64,000 bases of DNA from Clavelina lepadiformis (GCF_947623445.1 NC_135245.1:2301501-2365500), one strand, 5' to 3'. Shown: positions 11,437-23,572, counted from the first letter of the stretch. A program made the numbers and translations. Notes: generated from the letters alone by a model not told the origin.

Positions 11437-13912
11437 ATGGACGAAGACAACGTTGTTGCAATTGTGATTGACAATGGTTCATTTATGATAAAAGCCGGTT
11501 TCGCCGGCGACGACGCCCCAAGAAGCATCTTTCGGCCGATTGTTGGCCGACCCCGAACCCAGGTTTGAAAATACATGGAAAAGTTCATCGAAAGTCAGTG
11601 TTTAAATCCGAGTCATTAACCAACCATTAACCTGTTATACCCAGAGTCATCACGTCGGTATGGAATATAAGGACACTTATGTGGGAGATGAGGCGCAAAT
11701 CGGGAGGGATATTTTAACCAGAGTTGTGCCCGCTATTGATCGAGGTATCGTCACTAATTGGGACGATATGGAAAAGGTCTGGCATCACATTTTCTACAAC
11801 GAACTCCGTGTTGCACCGGAAGACTACAAAGTGTTAATATCGGAAAAAGAAATCAATCCAAAGGTAAAATTAACATGTAGCTTATTTTTAGTCAAGAAAT
11901 GTCAAAAACGGCAGGTGGGCGCAAAGTAGAATTCAAGGATGTGCCGAACAAAAACCCAAACGTTGGCCAATGACGTCACTATGCTTGAATGTTTTCAAAA
12001 AGCCTAAGGAGCCCTTCGGCTTATCCAAACGCTTCTTTTCTCGCCCAACGAAACAAAAAATTCTGCTAATTCATTTTGTATTATTGTATTATCTTATTCT
12101 TGTTATCTTGTATTTCTTGTATTATTTCATGTCGTATTATTTCCCATCAATTGTTACCCAAGGATGAGCTTCACTGCCTGTCAGTTATAATATAATTCAT
12201 ATCTAGAGCACAAAATGCACAGGTAACACGATACTGGTTCGGTTTGAATTATACCATTTAAAACATATCGTGCACTTTATATGGGAGTATTCGGTGTAAT
12301 GCAATAGTTCAGTTTTCTATATCATGGTTCACTGTATGCATATTCATATCAACCTAAATAGACGTAAATACGAAAAACGTTGATTCTGGACGTGATGGCT
12401 ATATACAGATAAACGGATTTTGAGTAGATGTTAATAGTTTGTTCCAATATTATACGTCAGTTTGGGTTCCTATAATCATATTTGCACAACCTTGATATTA
12501 TTTTCAATATTTTTTTAAGCGCAACAGAGAAAGAATGACCCAAATTATGTTCGAAAAATTTGCAACACCAGCCATGGTGTTGGCCAAACAGTCTGTATTA
12601 GCTTTGTACGCTACTGGACGTACCACAGGTGAATATTCCTTGACTAAAGTTGATAATTATCAGAACGTAAATTGCTGTGAGGCACTTTGCGACTTTGTTC
12701 GTATACCTATGTACTTAAATATACATTTAATTACAATATATCGAGTTCTACTTTACAACTTACTTAACTATTATATAATAGTTATATATAATATTTTATA
12801 TTTTTCATATTTCCATTCAGGTTTGGTCATTGACAGTGGGCACGGTGTGACGTACAGTGTCCCTATATACGAGGGTTACGCCCTTCCGCACGCAGTCATT
12901 AAACTCGATTTCGGAGGAGAAAATTTAACCGATTATTTTAAGAAGCTCATCAACGAGAGAGGTTACTCTTTCACCACCACCGCCGAACGTGAAATCGTTC
13001 GAGACATCAAGGAAAAACTCTGCTATGTTGCCTTTGACTTTGAACAAGAAATACAAACCACTACCGATTCACTGAAGAAAAGCTACGAATTACTTCCAAA
13101 CAGACAGGTAACCAGCAAGACAAGCAAACCTTAGAAAATATTTACTATATACTGTTACACACTTACCAGTTTTTACATGTTTCTTTTATTTTCCTTTTCA
13201 ATTTTCTTCCTACAAATTATTCTTGCTATATACGTTATTGTGCTGTCCTAGTTTAGCATTGAGAATGATTTTCGTGACGTTTCACACACGACTGCGTAAT
13301 GAATATTTTCTCCAGCATTTTTTCTCTGCTAGTGTCTGGTCCGTGTATTTAACCTGTAATACAGGAGCTTTGCATAAAATTAAACGTTCGCCTTTAAAGG
13401 TCATCAGTGTGGACAAAGAAAGGTTTTCATGCACTGAAGCTCTGTTTCAACCTTCCTTAATCGGCCTGGAAATTCCTGGAATCCACCGAGCTATCTACAG
13501 TTCAATTATGAAGTGCAATGTTGATATTGATATAAAGAAATTGTACGATAACGTCGTCTTAAGTGGTGGAAATACTATGTTCGCCGGTAATTTGTTGAGT
13601 TTAGATGTTCACAATACGACAAAAAGTCAGATAACTGAAGTTGCTATTTTAACAAACAGTAAACCGTGCTGTCAAACCTAACAATTTGCCATTACAAAAC
13701 GCTTAGGTGTAGCTGAACGTATAAAGAAAGAACTTGGTGCTTTTACACCGTCAAGCGCAAAAGTAAAGATCATTGCTCGTCCAGAGAGGAAATACTCCGT
13801 CTGGATTGGAGGATCCATCCTCGCTTCTCTTTCATCATTTCAACAAATGTGGATCTCCAAACAAGAATACGATGAAAGCGGCCCATCCATTCTCCACCGT
13901 AAATGCTTTTAA
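11437..13912 (+). CDS. Actin 3, divergent actin-like protein (6 exons, 377 aa)
   Basis: Exons: 11437-11562, 11645-11863, 12520-12628, 12821-13107, 13400-13586, 13707-13912. Each junction has GT-AG and compatible phase, giving 377 codons and the actin C-terminus HRKCF. Introns match those of actin 1. Divergence is strong and focused. G15 becomes F in the phosphate loop ([10 protein letters not shown]), D157 becomes H and H161 becomes Y in [11 protein letters not shown], and H73 becomes R. The DNase-I loop reads [13 protein letters not shown]137, K18 and D154 remain. These changes should impair ATP hydrolysis and inter-subunit contacts. Patches identical in DNA to actin 1 survive in exons 2, 4 and 6. 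Six open exons argue for a functional diverged gene rather than a pseudogene; expression is unknown. Confidence 0.85.
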
Positions 13913-13936
13913 TTTGTAATTGAGCTTAATAATAAT

Positions 13937-13942
13937 AATAAA
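13937..13942 (+). terminator. Polyadenylation signal of actin 3
   Basis: AATAAA 25 bp after the stop, at the end of an AAT repeat. Confidence 0.45.
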
Positions 13943-15258
13943 CTTAATTTGTCATGTTGATAACTTTGCGAAAATGAATTGGAACTGGCATGAAAGCATA
14001 CCGGGTATACCGCTGCAGCAATGAATAGAAGGAAATTAGTTGTTGGGGTCGAATAACACATCCACCTGCAGAATGTCCAGATACATTAATTGTTATAGAT
14101 GGATTTGAAACATAAAGAAAAGTTTCTTCATATTTTAGACTCGTATAGATTGTATAGTTCAAGGAAGTTAAACTTCTAACAGACATTCAAGTCTAATGTA
14201 AACATGCATTGAATTTCTTATTGCTAGAAAAAGCTGGGCAACATGGATTGTTTGAGGCGTACGACTAGAGAGTTGACGTGACAAAATAACATAAAAGCGA
14301 CTATTACGGTATTAGATTGATATGTTTTTAAGAATACACTTGCTAGCTAGTTTTACAGATGTTTTATAGAAACTGTTTTCTTCGAGAAACATATTACAAT
14401 AAGTCGGATGGGGTCATTTGATACATTTTAAACGTAATTCGTTGCAATCGTCGGCACAACACGATAAATGTGTTTCCTGTCACAAAAATAGGCAGAAATG
14501 CACCTTAGGTGCACTTTGAGTAGGTCGTATTTTAAATCGACAATAGGTAGTTTGTCGTATGACATGATGTATTTACAGAGCTATTTATCCGCAAGCACAT
14601 TATTGAACAGTGTAGTAACGGCATACAACTTCTTGTTTGTCTTAATATGGTATTTGTTCAATCACGGCTAAGACAAGTTCTTCTGTTTTACAATTATTGC
14701 GTCATAGATCAACGATTAACGGCGGCTATTCACAATGGGTTACTTTGTCGAATACAAGTTACAGCTTAACTTCAGCTGGAATAAGATGATTGTGAGTAGT
14801 CTGACGTCAAATTAGAGGGTGAATATCGAAAATACGTTATCTATTTTGTGTAGAATCAGATAGGGTCATATGGAGAGCTGTGAAAGATTGGGCCTATAAT
14901 CTCTGCTCGTTGAGTTATTAAAAAATTAACTTGTTTGTATCTGACGGCAAAATAACCTTCATGGATAATGAGATTCACTCGATTTATCTGTGTAGTAACG
15001 AGGTTTAATTTACAGTAGTTTAGTTTACTTGTAGTTTACGTCCATGGACGGCTTTGTGGACTTAAAAAATGACAAATGCGTTACACTGCGTACGCTTGAA
15101 AACTAGATACGATATCGGTTAGAACGTTTATTAATAATAAGAAAACATGTTGGCTAGGCCAACCCAAAGAGGAAATACTTAATTCGTGAGAGCGAAACCC
15201 GAGATAGCGGGTGGATGTATTATTCTGGTGCAATTGACGCATATCGCTCTGTTATTAA
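13943..15258. other. Intergenic, no gene recognised
   Basis: About 1.3 kb of AT-rich DNA downstream of actin 3. No ORF with family resemblance was seen on either strand. Confidence 0.5.
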
Positions 15259-15291
15259 TTGCTGGTGAATGTCTTTCAAGGTTGTTTTATT

Positions 15292-15408
15292 GCAAATGAA
15301 ACAATGATACTCAAAGGCAAAACACCGGCCATCAGACAAGCTGTAGAATTAGGCTGCGTAACCAAATGGAACGACATGGAAAGAATACAAAATAGCGCAG
15401 TTTACAGA
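15292..15408 (+). pseudogene. Degraded actin exon 2-like remnant
   Basis: The frame reads QAVELGCVTKWNDMERI, which aligns to the actin exon 2 segment around [13 protein letters not shown], and is preceded by a degenerate match to the EAQSKRGIL region. The actin motif then fades. A weak second piece near 15566-15610 (ITEALDFK, after an AG) could be the end of the same exon (TEAPLNPK). No exon 1 or later exons were found. It is probably the residue of another actin copy in the cluster. Confidence 0.5.
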
Positions 15409-15610
15409 AAATATTCTATCATAGGAAATGGAAACAAGAAATCTCCGAAAAATACATCAAAGATAAAAAGAGTAAAGGCCTAGTTTACCATCGAATAAGA
15501 TGTTGTATGCTGTGTTTTGCTAAATTTCACATTTTTCTTGCAACTAACCTAGATTTTGTTTTTAGATTACGGAAGCACTCGATTTTAAACTTTGCCGGAA
15601 AACGAAGACA

Positions 15611-18059
15611 AGCTGAAGAAAAAATTTGTTTCATAACAACGACGTCAAATTTTTGAATTTATTTAAAATTTATGCAAGATTGGTTTGTTTGTTTATTTTT
15701 AGTATCGAACCTCTATAAGCGATTGTAACTTACGTTCGGAAAAAAACTTCTAAATAAAGTACGCAGGAAAATATTCACGTTTACGGTAAACAAGATTTGA
15801 AGCAGCTGTTATGCGGGCCACTCGTGTCGCAAGCAGCCATAAACCACCAGCTTCAACAATTTTCGCAATCCAACGAGACATCTAGCGGCAACGCAAATCG
15901 CTTTTTATGGGAAGTGCTGACGTGTAAATCAGCAGACAAACACCCTCCTCATGTTAGTATGTATCACCTGAGTGTGTTTTAAACTTAAGTTGCAATTTAA
16001 TGCATCTTTTTGCAAGACAAATGGTTTGTACTGGTGGTATCTACAAGAAAAGCGTCCTTTGCTCCACTGAAACTGTATCCAACATATGTACTGTGTATAA
16101 GTATGTTACTTGTACATTCAATTTGAAGCGATGTAAAAGTAGTACCCTCTGCTGTCAGTATAAACCAGTACGTATACTGCTGGCAACATCTAACCACCAT
16201 ATTGTAATAATATACTTATACAACAATAAATTAGAAAATAATTAACACATTAGACTTGACAATAAAAATTGTTTGAAGTGTTAGTATTTAACTTACTATA
16301 ACTACAACCGTAATATGTAATTAATATTCACTGACGTATTTTGATCTACCTTACAGTTTAGGACTAGGACAACATTTCGTAAACTGTGAGTCGCGACCCA
16401 AATTCGTGTTGTCTTAGTTATGCTGATAGATCAAGAGTGCTTATATAAACAAGGATAAAAGTTAAAACGACTTAATGGACTGAAGTTATTTTTCTTTGAG
16501 CCGCCAACTTATGTCCAATTGTTTTACTAACAATTTTAGGTCGCAAAAATTGTAGTTGAAAAAGATTGGTTTGCAGACAAAAGCAAAAATTTCTTATTTC
16601 TGCTGTATAGCTTATGTTGTACTTGTAAAATAATAAATATTTTGCTCGATTGCTATAAATGTTTTAGCAAACAAGGTTAAACAATAAGTTCTTTCTCAGT
16701 TTATCCTTAAAACATCTCGTTTATGACCTTAAAATCTTCAAATATTGGCGTCACAAACGAAACAAACAGTATACTATAGGGTTTGTAAGAGAATATGCTC
16801 AGTAGAATGCGGTTTCTCGCCTTCAGGATCACACCTAAGATGTCAAAAATATTGACAACAATTCCTTTCATTTTTAACAGCTAAACTAAACGAATGTTAT
16901 ACACGTATAGCAATATTCATGATTATTAACACTAAACAAGTGTGCCTATGCCAAGTATATCTTGACACACTTCATTAGCTATACTTCAGGACAAATACCA
17001 TTTTGTTTGTACACATACGGTTTTATTTGAACAATGTCGAAAGAGATTCGTCACCTCAATGGAGGAGTATACCTGCTTTCGTTGCAATAAGCCTTGCTGT
17101 GTTACAAAACAATAACCTTACTTAGTTTAAAATAACAGCTTTATATATGAACTTCACTCCAGCTACACTCAGACCTTGCTAACTCAGACTGCTTTCCATA
17201 ATCAAAAATGTCGGTTCAGCAAGGTCCAAGGGTTGAATTGTCCTGGGTTGAGTTGTCCGACCTTCGCGCAAAAAAAAACGGTAGCAACAAGTGCTACAAC
17301 TTTGCTTGACTTCTAGCGACATTGAAAAGCGTTTTTATATGGAAGGTGCTAATTATGTAGAAAAATGGTTAAACACTTTGCCAACGTAAATTCAACTGAA
17401 TGTGTTTAAACTTAAGACGTCACTTAACGTATCACCGTGTCATACTACACCGAGTTGTACAAATAGTATCTACAAGATAAACGCCCCTTGGTTAAATATT
17501 ATTCCTTTGTCCAAACAATGTTATCACTGGACACTTGGTCAGTGGTATAACTCAGACAACGGTCAGTAACAGTTGAGAAATTTAAGAGTCCACAGAATAC
17601 CAAGAATTTGTCGCAATACGCGAAAGAACAGAACACTTGAGAATATAAATACTAGCTACAGATCAAAAATTATTTAAAATTTACCTATTAAATTAGTCTA
17701 CCGTAGGATATTAATTATTATTGAAAAAGCTGGGTGGACTGTAGATGAAAAAATCACATTAAATAAAAAAGAAAATAAATTTATAGATCAGTAAAAGCAG
17801 CTTCTTATTTTAAACATTTCATAAAGAAAAGAAAGCTTAGTTTAGTTTTAAAAATGTCTTACATTAGCTTACATACAATAGAAAAATTTCAGCAAATTTC
17901 TAAAGTTAAAACAGGCCGTTCCAATTTAGACAATGTATATTTCGCTCTGCAAGGCATTTTCTTATACATTATATAGAAGATTTGCATGAAAATATTGCAC
18001 TTTTAACCGTATTTCATATTGACAAGGTTGCCTGTTTCAGCTTCTAGAACGCCAATAAA
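15611..18059. other. Intergenic, no gene recognised
   Basis: About 2.4 kb with short overlapping frames on both strands near 15.8-16.2 kb. None resembles a known family or shows an exon chain. Confidence 0.5.
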
Positions 18060-18643
18060 ATGAATGTTTCTTTTGCCATAACTTTAGCATTTGTTGCTAC
18101 GTTGTCTACATTAACCATTTCAATTGTGTGCGAAGCAACAGCTGACTGGGCTCATTCAACCATCGACAGTTCTTCCACCGGTTTGTGGCAGTTCTGCTTC
18201 CAGAAACGATGCGTTTTTTACTCGGAGATTGCGTCAGTTGCGGCGTACATTCAAGCGGTTCGTGCATTTAGCGTGATGTCGATTATATTGCAAGGAGGAG
18301 CAATTTTCGCTCTATTGTACGCTTGTCTTGATTCCAAATGTCATTTTCGTACGAGCAGTATATTCTCGTTATGTGCAGGTACATATTACATCGTCTCATA
18401 ATCATCGGTTTCAATATTAAGTAAATTTATTTGTTTTTTTACAAAAATTCCTCGTATTTTGAAGGTTTCCTCATGTTGATCGCAATGAGCATTTTCACAG
18501 GAAAATACGAACGTGACATGGGTGTGGTGTTTGGTTATTCCTTCATACTGGGTTGGATTTCCACCACTGCTTGCTTTCTCGTCTCCTGTTGCTTGTGTGT
18601 TGTCAAGCGTGACGACTACTCCTACTCACTGGATAATTCATGA
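18060..18643 (+). CDS. Claudin/PMP22/EMP-type tetraspan protein (2 exons, 165 aa)
   Basis: Exons 18060-18378 and 18465-18643, phase 1 GT-AG intron. Four hydrophobic segments lie at about residues 5-24, 68-90, 101-118 and 128-153, with a first extracellular loop carrying W30, the G41-L42-W43 motif and cysteines 46 and 51. This is the W-GLW-C-C signature of the claudin/PMP22 superfamily. The GYSFILGW segment before TM4 is also typical. The C-x4-C spacing is shorter than in classical claudins (8-10 residues), and the tail is short and acidic with no obvious PDZ-binding end. Such proteins sit in the plasma membrane and shape cell-cell contacts or membrane organisation. The exact subfamily cannot be decided from the sequence alone. 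Confidence 0.75.
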
Positions 18644-18882
18644 TTGTTCCACAGTTAACTGTCATGTTGCGTTCTTATGCTTAATAATATAAGTATTTCT
18701 CCTCACAAGATTTTAAACCTGTGTACTTCTGTCTCAGCCACAAGTCACTTAAGTTGAAATTGTGCAAAATCTACAAAGGCCATTAATGGCTTGGAAATTT
18801 TTTAACTTTTTCCTGAAGTTTTCTCCTTTCCAAGTTGATTACAAAATTTAGCACATGCCCTAAATCTAGCTAGACTGTCGCT
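18644..18882. other. Spacer downstream of the tetraspan gene
   Basis: Presumed 3' UTR and spacer. No canonical AATAAA was spotted close to the stop codon. Confidence 0.35.
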
Positions 18883-19145
18883 GTTTTACTGGAAAATGCC
18901 TTACGTTCTTAACTAGTTTTCATTGTTACTCGTTAACCTGACTTAAATGTTATACTGTAGTTACCCAAACCTTCCTTCTAACCTAAATCTAACTTCCATC
19001 ATAGTAAATACGTACATGGATGTATTGACTATGCTTTCATTAAAGCCTAATAATTAACTTTTTGCATAGGCCTAACCTAATCCTGCTTACCAAACCGCCT
19101 ATCTCTAACAACAGGCTGCATGACCTACTTACCATGAAATAATCG
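18883..19145. mobile_element. MITE copy A (degenerate)
   Basis: Shares a chain of words with copies B and C: ttaacctaacttaaat, then aacctaaatctaac, then gcctatctctaacaacag, then gcatgacctacttac. The terminal inverted repeat is eroded (ctgttttactggaaaa at the left, ccatgaaataatcg at the right). Confidence 0.6.
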
Positions 19146-19165
19146 CCTGCAATTAGTTATGGCTG

Positions 19166-19408
19166 CCACTATTTCACCGGAAAAAACCTGTGTTCAAAAC
19201 TATTTTTCACATTTTCTTGTTAACCTAACTTAAATTTTGTAACATAGTAACATAAACCTAACCTAAATATATCTTGCTATGTAAATTTTAACTCAAATAA
19301 AACCTTAAATAGCTAAAATCAACTTTTTGCTTTGCCCTAACTAACTCTACTAACCGAACGGCCTACCTTTAAAAACACGCTGCGTGACCTACTTACGGTG
19401 AAATAGTC
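19166..19408. mobile_element. MITE copy B
   Basis: Begins CCACTATTTCACCGGAAAA and ends TTACGGTGAAATAGTC. Read inward, both ends give (G)ACTATTTCACCG, so this is a short inverted-terminal-repeat element without coding capacity. It lies directly behind copy A in the same orientation. Confidence 0.65.
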
Positions 19409-19732
19409 AACTTCATTAGTTATTGCATAATAATTTATACTTTCTCAAGCACATATCCAGAAATTTGATTGATTGTTGGTTGCTCAGCGGGGTAATATAG
19501 TTTTTTGGCTGCAAGTGTTAACCTAAAACCTTTGCCCAAAACAATTGTCAATACATCCATTGTCTATACAAAAAGACGATAAAAACGTCACAATCAAACT
19601 TATTTTAAATAATCGGGCTTGCTTGTTTGTTTGACTGTACGCTACACTAAGCTCTAACAGTCTAACTGCTGACAGATGAAAATACTTATCGTGTATAACT
19701 GTGTGAGCTTATGGTGACTGATTGCCTGGAAA

Positions 19733-19740
19733 TATATAAG
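19733..19740 (+). promoter_or_regulatory. TATA box of actin 4
   Basis: TATATAAG about 90 bp before the actin 4 ATG, placing transcription start near 19765. Confidence 0.5.
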
Positions 19741-19830
19741 CGAAGTTTTGTTTATGAATCTTGGTGCAAACTAGTCATAGTTAGAAGCGCACGGTTGACT
19801 GGAAAATCGCATCCAAACTAGAACTACAAA

Positions 19831-22013
19831 ATGGAAAACCCAATTCCTGCAATAGTTGTTGACAATGGTTCTGGTGTGTTGAAAGCCGGTTTTGCCGGAG
19901 AAGATAGACCATCTGCCGTTTTCCCATCACTTGTCGGTTACAGACTTCAGGAAGGATCGAATAATGAGGTTTGATTTAAATATAAGCCTACTGGAACAAG
20001 CAATCGAGCAATGAGCATAAACAGATTCTGGGACTTGCACTCGCAAGCAATTGAACCCATGTCAAATTTATTATATCATACAAAATTAAAAATTATTTCA
20101 TTTTGTTAACAAGTAATATTCCGAACTATAAGGTACTGGTAGCGTTTACAAGTAAACTACTAATGGGTGCAATTACACCTGGTTGTTAGTACTGCAAATA
20201 CCTACGGTAGTTAGTTAGTTACCACCATATTTACAACGCATGCGTTTTCAGTTCTTGCCTACGCTGCAGCTGTTGTAGGCTACGCTATAATTTGAAACTT
20301 TATGATAAAATAAAAAAAAAACAAGATATCAGGTGGCACTCTGAGGTTAACTTTATTTTTGGTTCTTCTACCCCAGCTTTCGCAAACATAAGCTTGCTTC
20401 TTCAGGTGTACAACGAGATGGCCACACAGCAACAAACATCAACCTTTATGATGTAGCTGAAGTGCTAGAAGTGTATAACGTAGGCTTGCCTGAAAGAGCT
20501 TGTTATTTTTCAAACCAAAAGTGCAAAAAGCAACAGGCCTACGTCTAGCTGTAGTATAATTGCAGCAAGACTTTTTCCAAATATTTGATATTAAATGACT
20601 TGTTAAATTTTAAAAGGGCAAAAGTACAGCAGACGCTTACGTTGGTGATCAGGCCCAAACAATCAGAGGTATCCTAAACTTGAAATACCCCATTGAACAC
20701 GGTATTGTTACAAATTGGGATGACATGGAGAAGATTTGGCATCACACTTTCAGCAGCGAACTTCATACTGTTCCATGCCAACGCAAAGTTTTACTGATTG
20801 AAGCTTTATTTCACCCAAAGGTGCAAAATCTATGTTATAATTTGCCTGTCATAAATTAGTTTTAACAAAATAGCTACATCTCTGCTTTTCTAGGACGTTC
20901 AATCTGCCCATGCTACAAACAGAGAGAAGATGACTCAAATTATGTTTGAAACCTTCAACGCTTGCGCAATGTATGTCGCCAATTCTGGGGTTTTGTCTTT
21001 ATATGCATCTGCTCGAACGACAGGTATCAGCAATGCTATAAATGCAGCAAATTGCTTAAAATAGAAAACCGGTTAATATTGCAAGTTTACCGTATAATTT
21101 CTTTATTTCTTTGCCCTCGTTCTTAATTAAAACAAACGACTTTCTTAAATACATCTATAGGTATTGCGGTCGACTGTGGCGATGGTGCCTGTCAGGCTGT
21201 GCCAGTCAATGAGGGTTACGCCATACCGGACGCTATTGTTCGACAAAATGTTGCCGGACGTGATTTGACCGATTACCTTGTAAAGATCTTGACCGAGAGA
21301 GGTTACTCTTTCACCACCACCGCCGAACGTGAAATCGTTCGTGACATCAAAGAAAAACTCTGCTATGTTGCCCCTGACTTTGAACGAGCAATGCAAACCG
21401 CTGTTAGAAGCAGCTCTTTGGAAAAATCTTACAAACTACCTGACGGACAAGTGATTATATAAGTTACATATATAATATAGGCTAGCCTACAGTAAATAAA
21501 CCTCAACCTTTGCTGCTAAGTATTCTGCAGTATCGTTTTTATAGATTATCAAGGTCGGAAAGGAACGGTTTCTTTGCCCTGAAGCCTCGTTCCAACCTAA
21601 TTTAACAGGCGTAAACTCTTCTGCCGGTATCCACGAAACAACTTACAACTCGATCATGAAGTGCGACTTCGATACCCGCAAGCTTTTATATAAAAACATT
21701 GTTCTTTGCGGCGGTTCTACCCTGTTCCGTGGTAAGGGAATATTGTTGCTGTGGGACGAGATTTTCTGCCTGTTACAAATCCTTTTTGGAGGCATTTTTT
21801 TATGTAGGTTTCCCGAGCCGTGTACAAAATGAGATTAGCGCGCTTGCTCCGTCAACGGAAAAGATTAAAATCATTGCTCCACCAGAGAGAAATTATGCTG
21901 CTTGGATTGGAGGATCAATCCTCGCATCCCTTACCACGTTTCAGCGGATGTGGATCTTAAAACAAGAGTATGACGAATCGGGGCCTTCAATTGTCCACCG
22001 AAAATGCTTCTAA
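19831..22013 (+). CDS. Actin 4, divergent actin-like protein (6 exons, 384 aa)
   Basis: Exons: 19831-19968, 20617-20820, 20894-21023, 21161-21450, 21545-21731, 21808-22013. Phases agree throughout, giving 384 codons, and the intron positions match those of actin 1. The start [15 protein letters not shown] replaces the acidic actin N-terminus. The DNase-I loop is rewritten ([18 protein letters not shown]), so M44 and M47 are gone. Exon 3 has a 7-residue N-terminal insertion. Q137, which orients the attacking water in actin, is S within [10 protein letters not shown], and H161 is Q within [11 protein letters not shown]11, K18, H73, D154 and D157 persist. The protein keeps the actin fold signature and HRKCF end but should be a poor ATPase and polymerise abnormally. 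TATA box and AATAAA are present, so it is probably an expressed gene. Confidence 0.85.
20341..20406 (-). repeat. Short repeat relic in actin 4 intron 1, possibly Penelope-like
   Basis: The minus strand reads [18 protein letters not shown], a phrase I recall from the C-termini of Penelope-like retroelement ORFs in invertebrates. Only about 22 codons are recognisable. Recognition is from memory. Confidence 0.3.
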
Positions 22014-22056
22014 AATATGACTGAAAGCATTTGTTGTGTTATTTACAATTTCTGGC

Positions 22057-22062
22057 AATAAA
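22057..22062 (+). terminator. Polyadenylation signal of actin 4
   Basis: AATAAA 44 bp after the stop codon, in a ctggcaataaa context shared with actin 1. Confidence 0.6.
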
Positions 22063-23236
22063 CTATTTATTCAACTTCATGAAAGTCTTGTGAGTGTTTA
22101 TGAAATTTGCCAATTTCGAATGAAGTTACATAAATGATTTCAAAACTAATGCTAAATTATTAGTTTTGACAATCTATGATTTCAAGCTACGCATCATTTC
22201 AGTAGCCTAGGCAAGAATTTGTAAAGGGGAGGGGATTTGAGCTCGCAACCTTATGTCTGAAAAACTTCATCATTTTTCTAAAGGGTACTTTTGCAGAAGC
22301 CGCTGTCATAAATTCATCCGCCTATTAAATCAAATATGTCTGAGACAGAATCGTTGCATTTAAGACCATTACAAAACTGACAATTAATAAATTCGGACGC
22401 CACTTTGTAAGTCCGATTTCAATTTTATGTGCGTTGTGTTCTTAAATGAACAAAGGTTGATGCAAAGGAAGTTTAGGGTCCCTTGGATACACAAATACTT
22501 AATTCATTTTTTTGTCTAACCAAAGAGATTTGAATCTCTTTGGTCTAACTAACTTGATCTGTTTTTGAAACTTGCAACGACCGAAAGATGTAATGAGTTT
22601 GTATTAACTTGTAAAAATACTATAATTTTATCAGTATAAAATACATGATCAGTTTTATTTTTAAAAACGTAATAGAAGCGTTTAGAAAATGCCAAGCCTA
22701 ATAACGCACAAATGTTTGGTCTTGGTTAGGTACTTAACAAAAATGAACAAATTAATACATGTTTAAATCATGGTTGAATTGGCTTCAATACGTTTGTTGC
22801 TGCGGATTAAATCAAAATCTGTTGCATGTGCGACGGTGCGTGTTTCAACAAACTACATAATTCTCGCATCTCTAAGCTCTATACAGGATATTGCATAAAA
22901 CAATGTCATAGATTTTGGCCTGCAGCAGGCCGGTGGTTGGCAATTTATCGACGGCATTCTGCAAAAACAATAAGTAAAAAAGAACGTAGTGAAGCTAAAG
23001 TGATATATTATATGGGATACCAATTCCCGTCGGTTCCGCTTTACACAGCCGTTGATGAACGATGGAATCTGCAAAAACGTGATTAATTCTTAACATGTTT
23101 TTTGCAAATTGTACAAAATGCGTGTTGTTTTCTATATGAACACAAAATACTGGACTCTGTGGAAATATAATTCATCTAAGCTCGTTTGTTATAATTCATT
23201 GCTGGTTTCAAACACCAGTTTGTAATAAACCACCAA
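22063..23236. other. Intergenic with a small perfect palindrome
   Basis: No recognised gene. Positions 22519-22544 form a perfect 12-bp stem (ACCAAAGAGATT and its complement) around a 2-base loop. The frame at 22826-23086 (86 aa, basic) has no recognisable family. Confidence 0.5.
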
Positions 23237-23565
23237 ATGAAAACGATGAAAATGAATTCGAAAATCTTGTGCCTCGTCACCGTAGTTCTCATGATTCGAA
23301 GTGCATTTGGCCGCCATTTCCACTGCTACGACATTCATACACGTCACCGAACCTGCTTAGAGGTATGCATGAAGTGACAGGTTTGGCTACGATTTAACTA
23401 TCGGTACGAAATCATTGTCTCTTTTACACCTTTTATAATCTTAGTTTTACGGTTTATAGAAACTACGTTTTTGCATTGCAGATGCCATTGAAAGGTAAAC
23501 TTGGACCAAACAAGCAGATTCAAGAACAACAAATTTTTGTCGCTCGTATTCCGCTCATACACTGA
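23237..23565 (+). CDS. Small secreted peptide 1 (2 exons, 69 aa)
   Basis: Exons 23237-23362 and 23482-23565, GT-AG, phase 0. A signal peptide of about 25 residues (MKTMKMNSKI, then a hydrophobic core ending SAFG) is followed by a 44-residue basic mature chain beginning RHFHCYDIHTRHRTC, with two cysteines spaced C-x9-C. AATAAA begins 8 bases after the stop codon, supporting a compact real transcript. I do not recognise the family. It resembles secreted peptide 2 in signal sequence and in the first mature residues. Alternative starts exist at the Met codons 4 and 6 of the same frame. Confidence 0.5.
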
Positions 23566-23572
23566 CAGTGTA

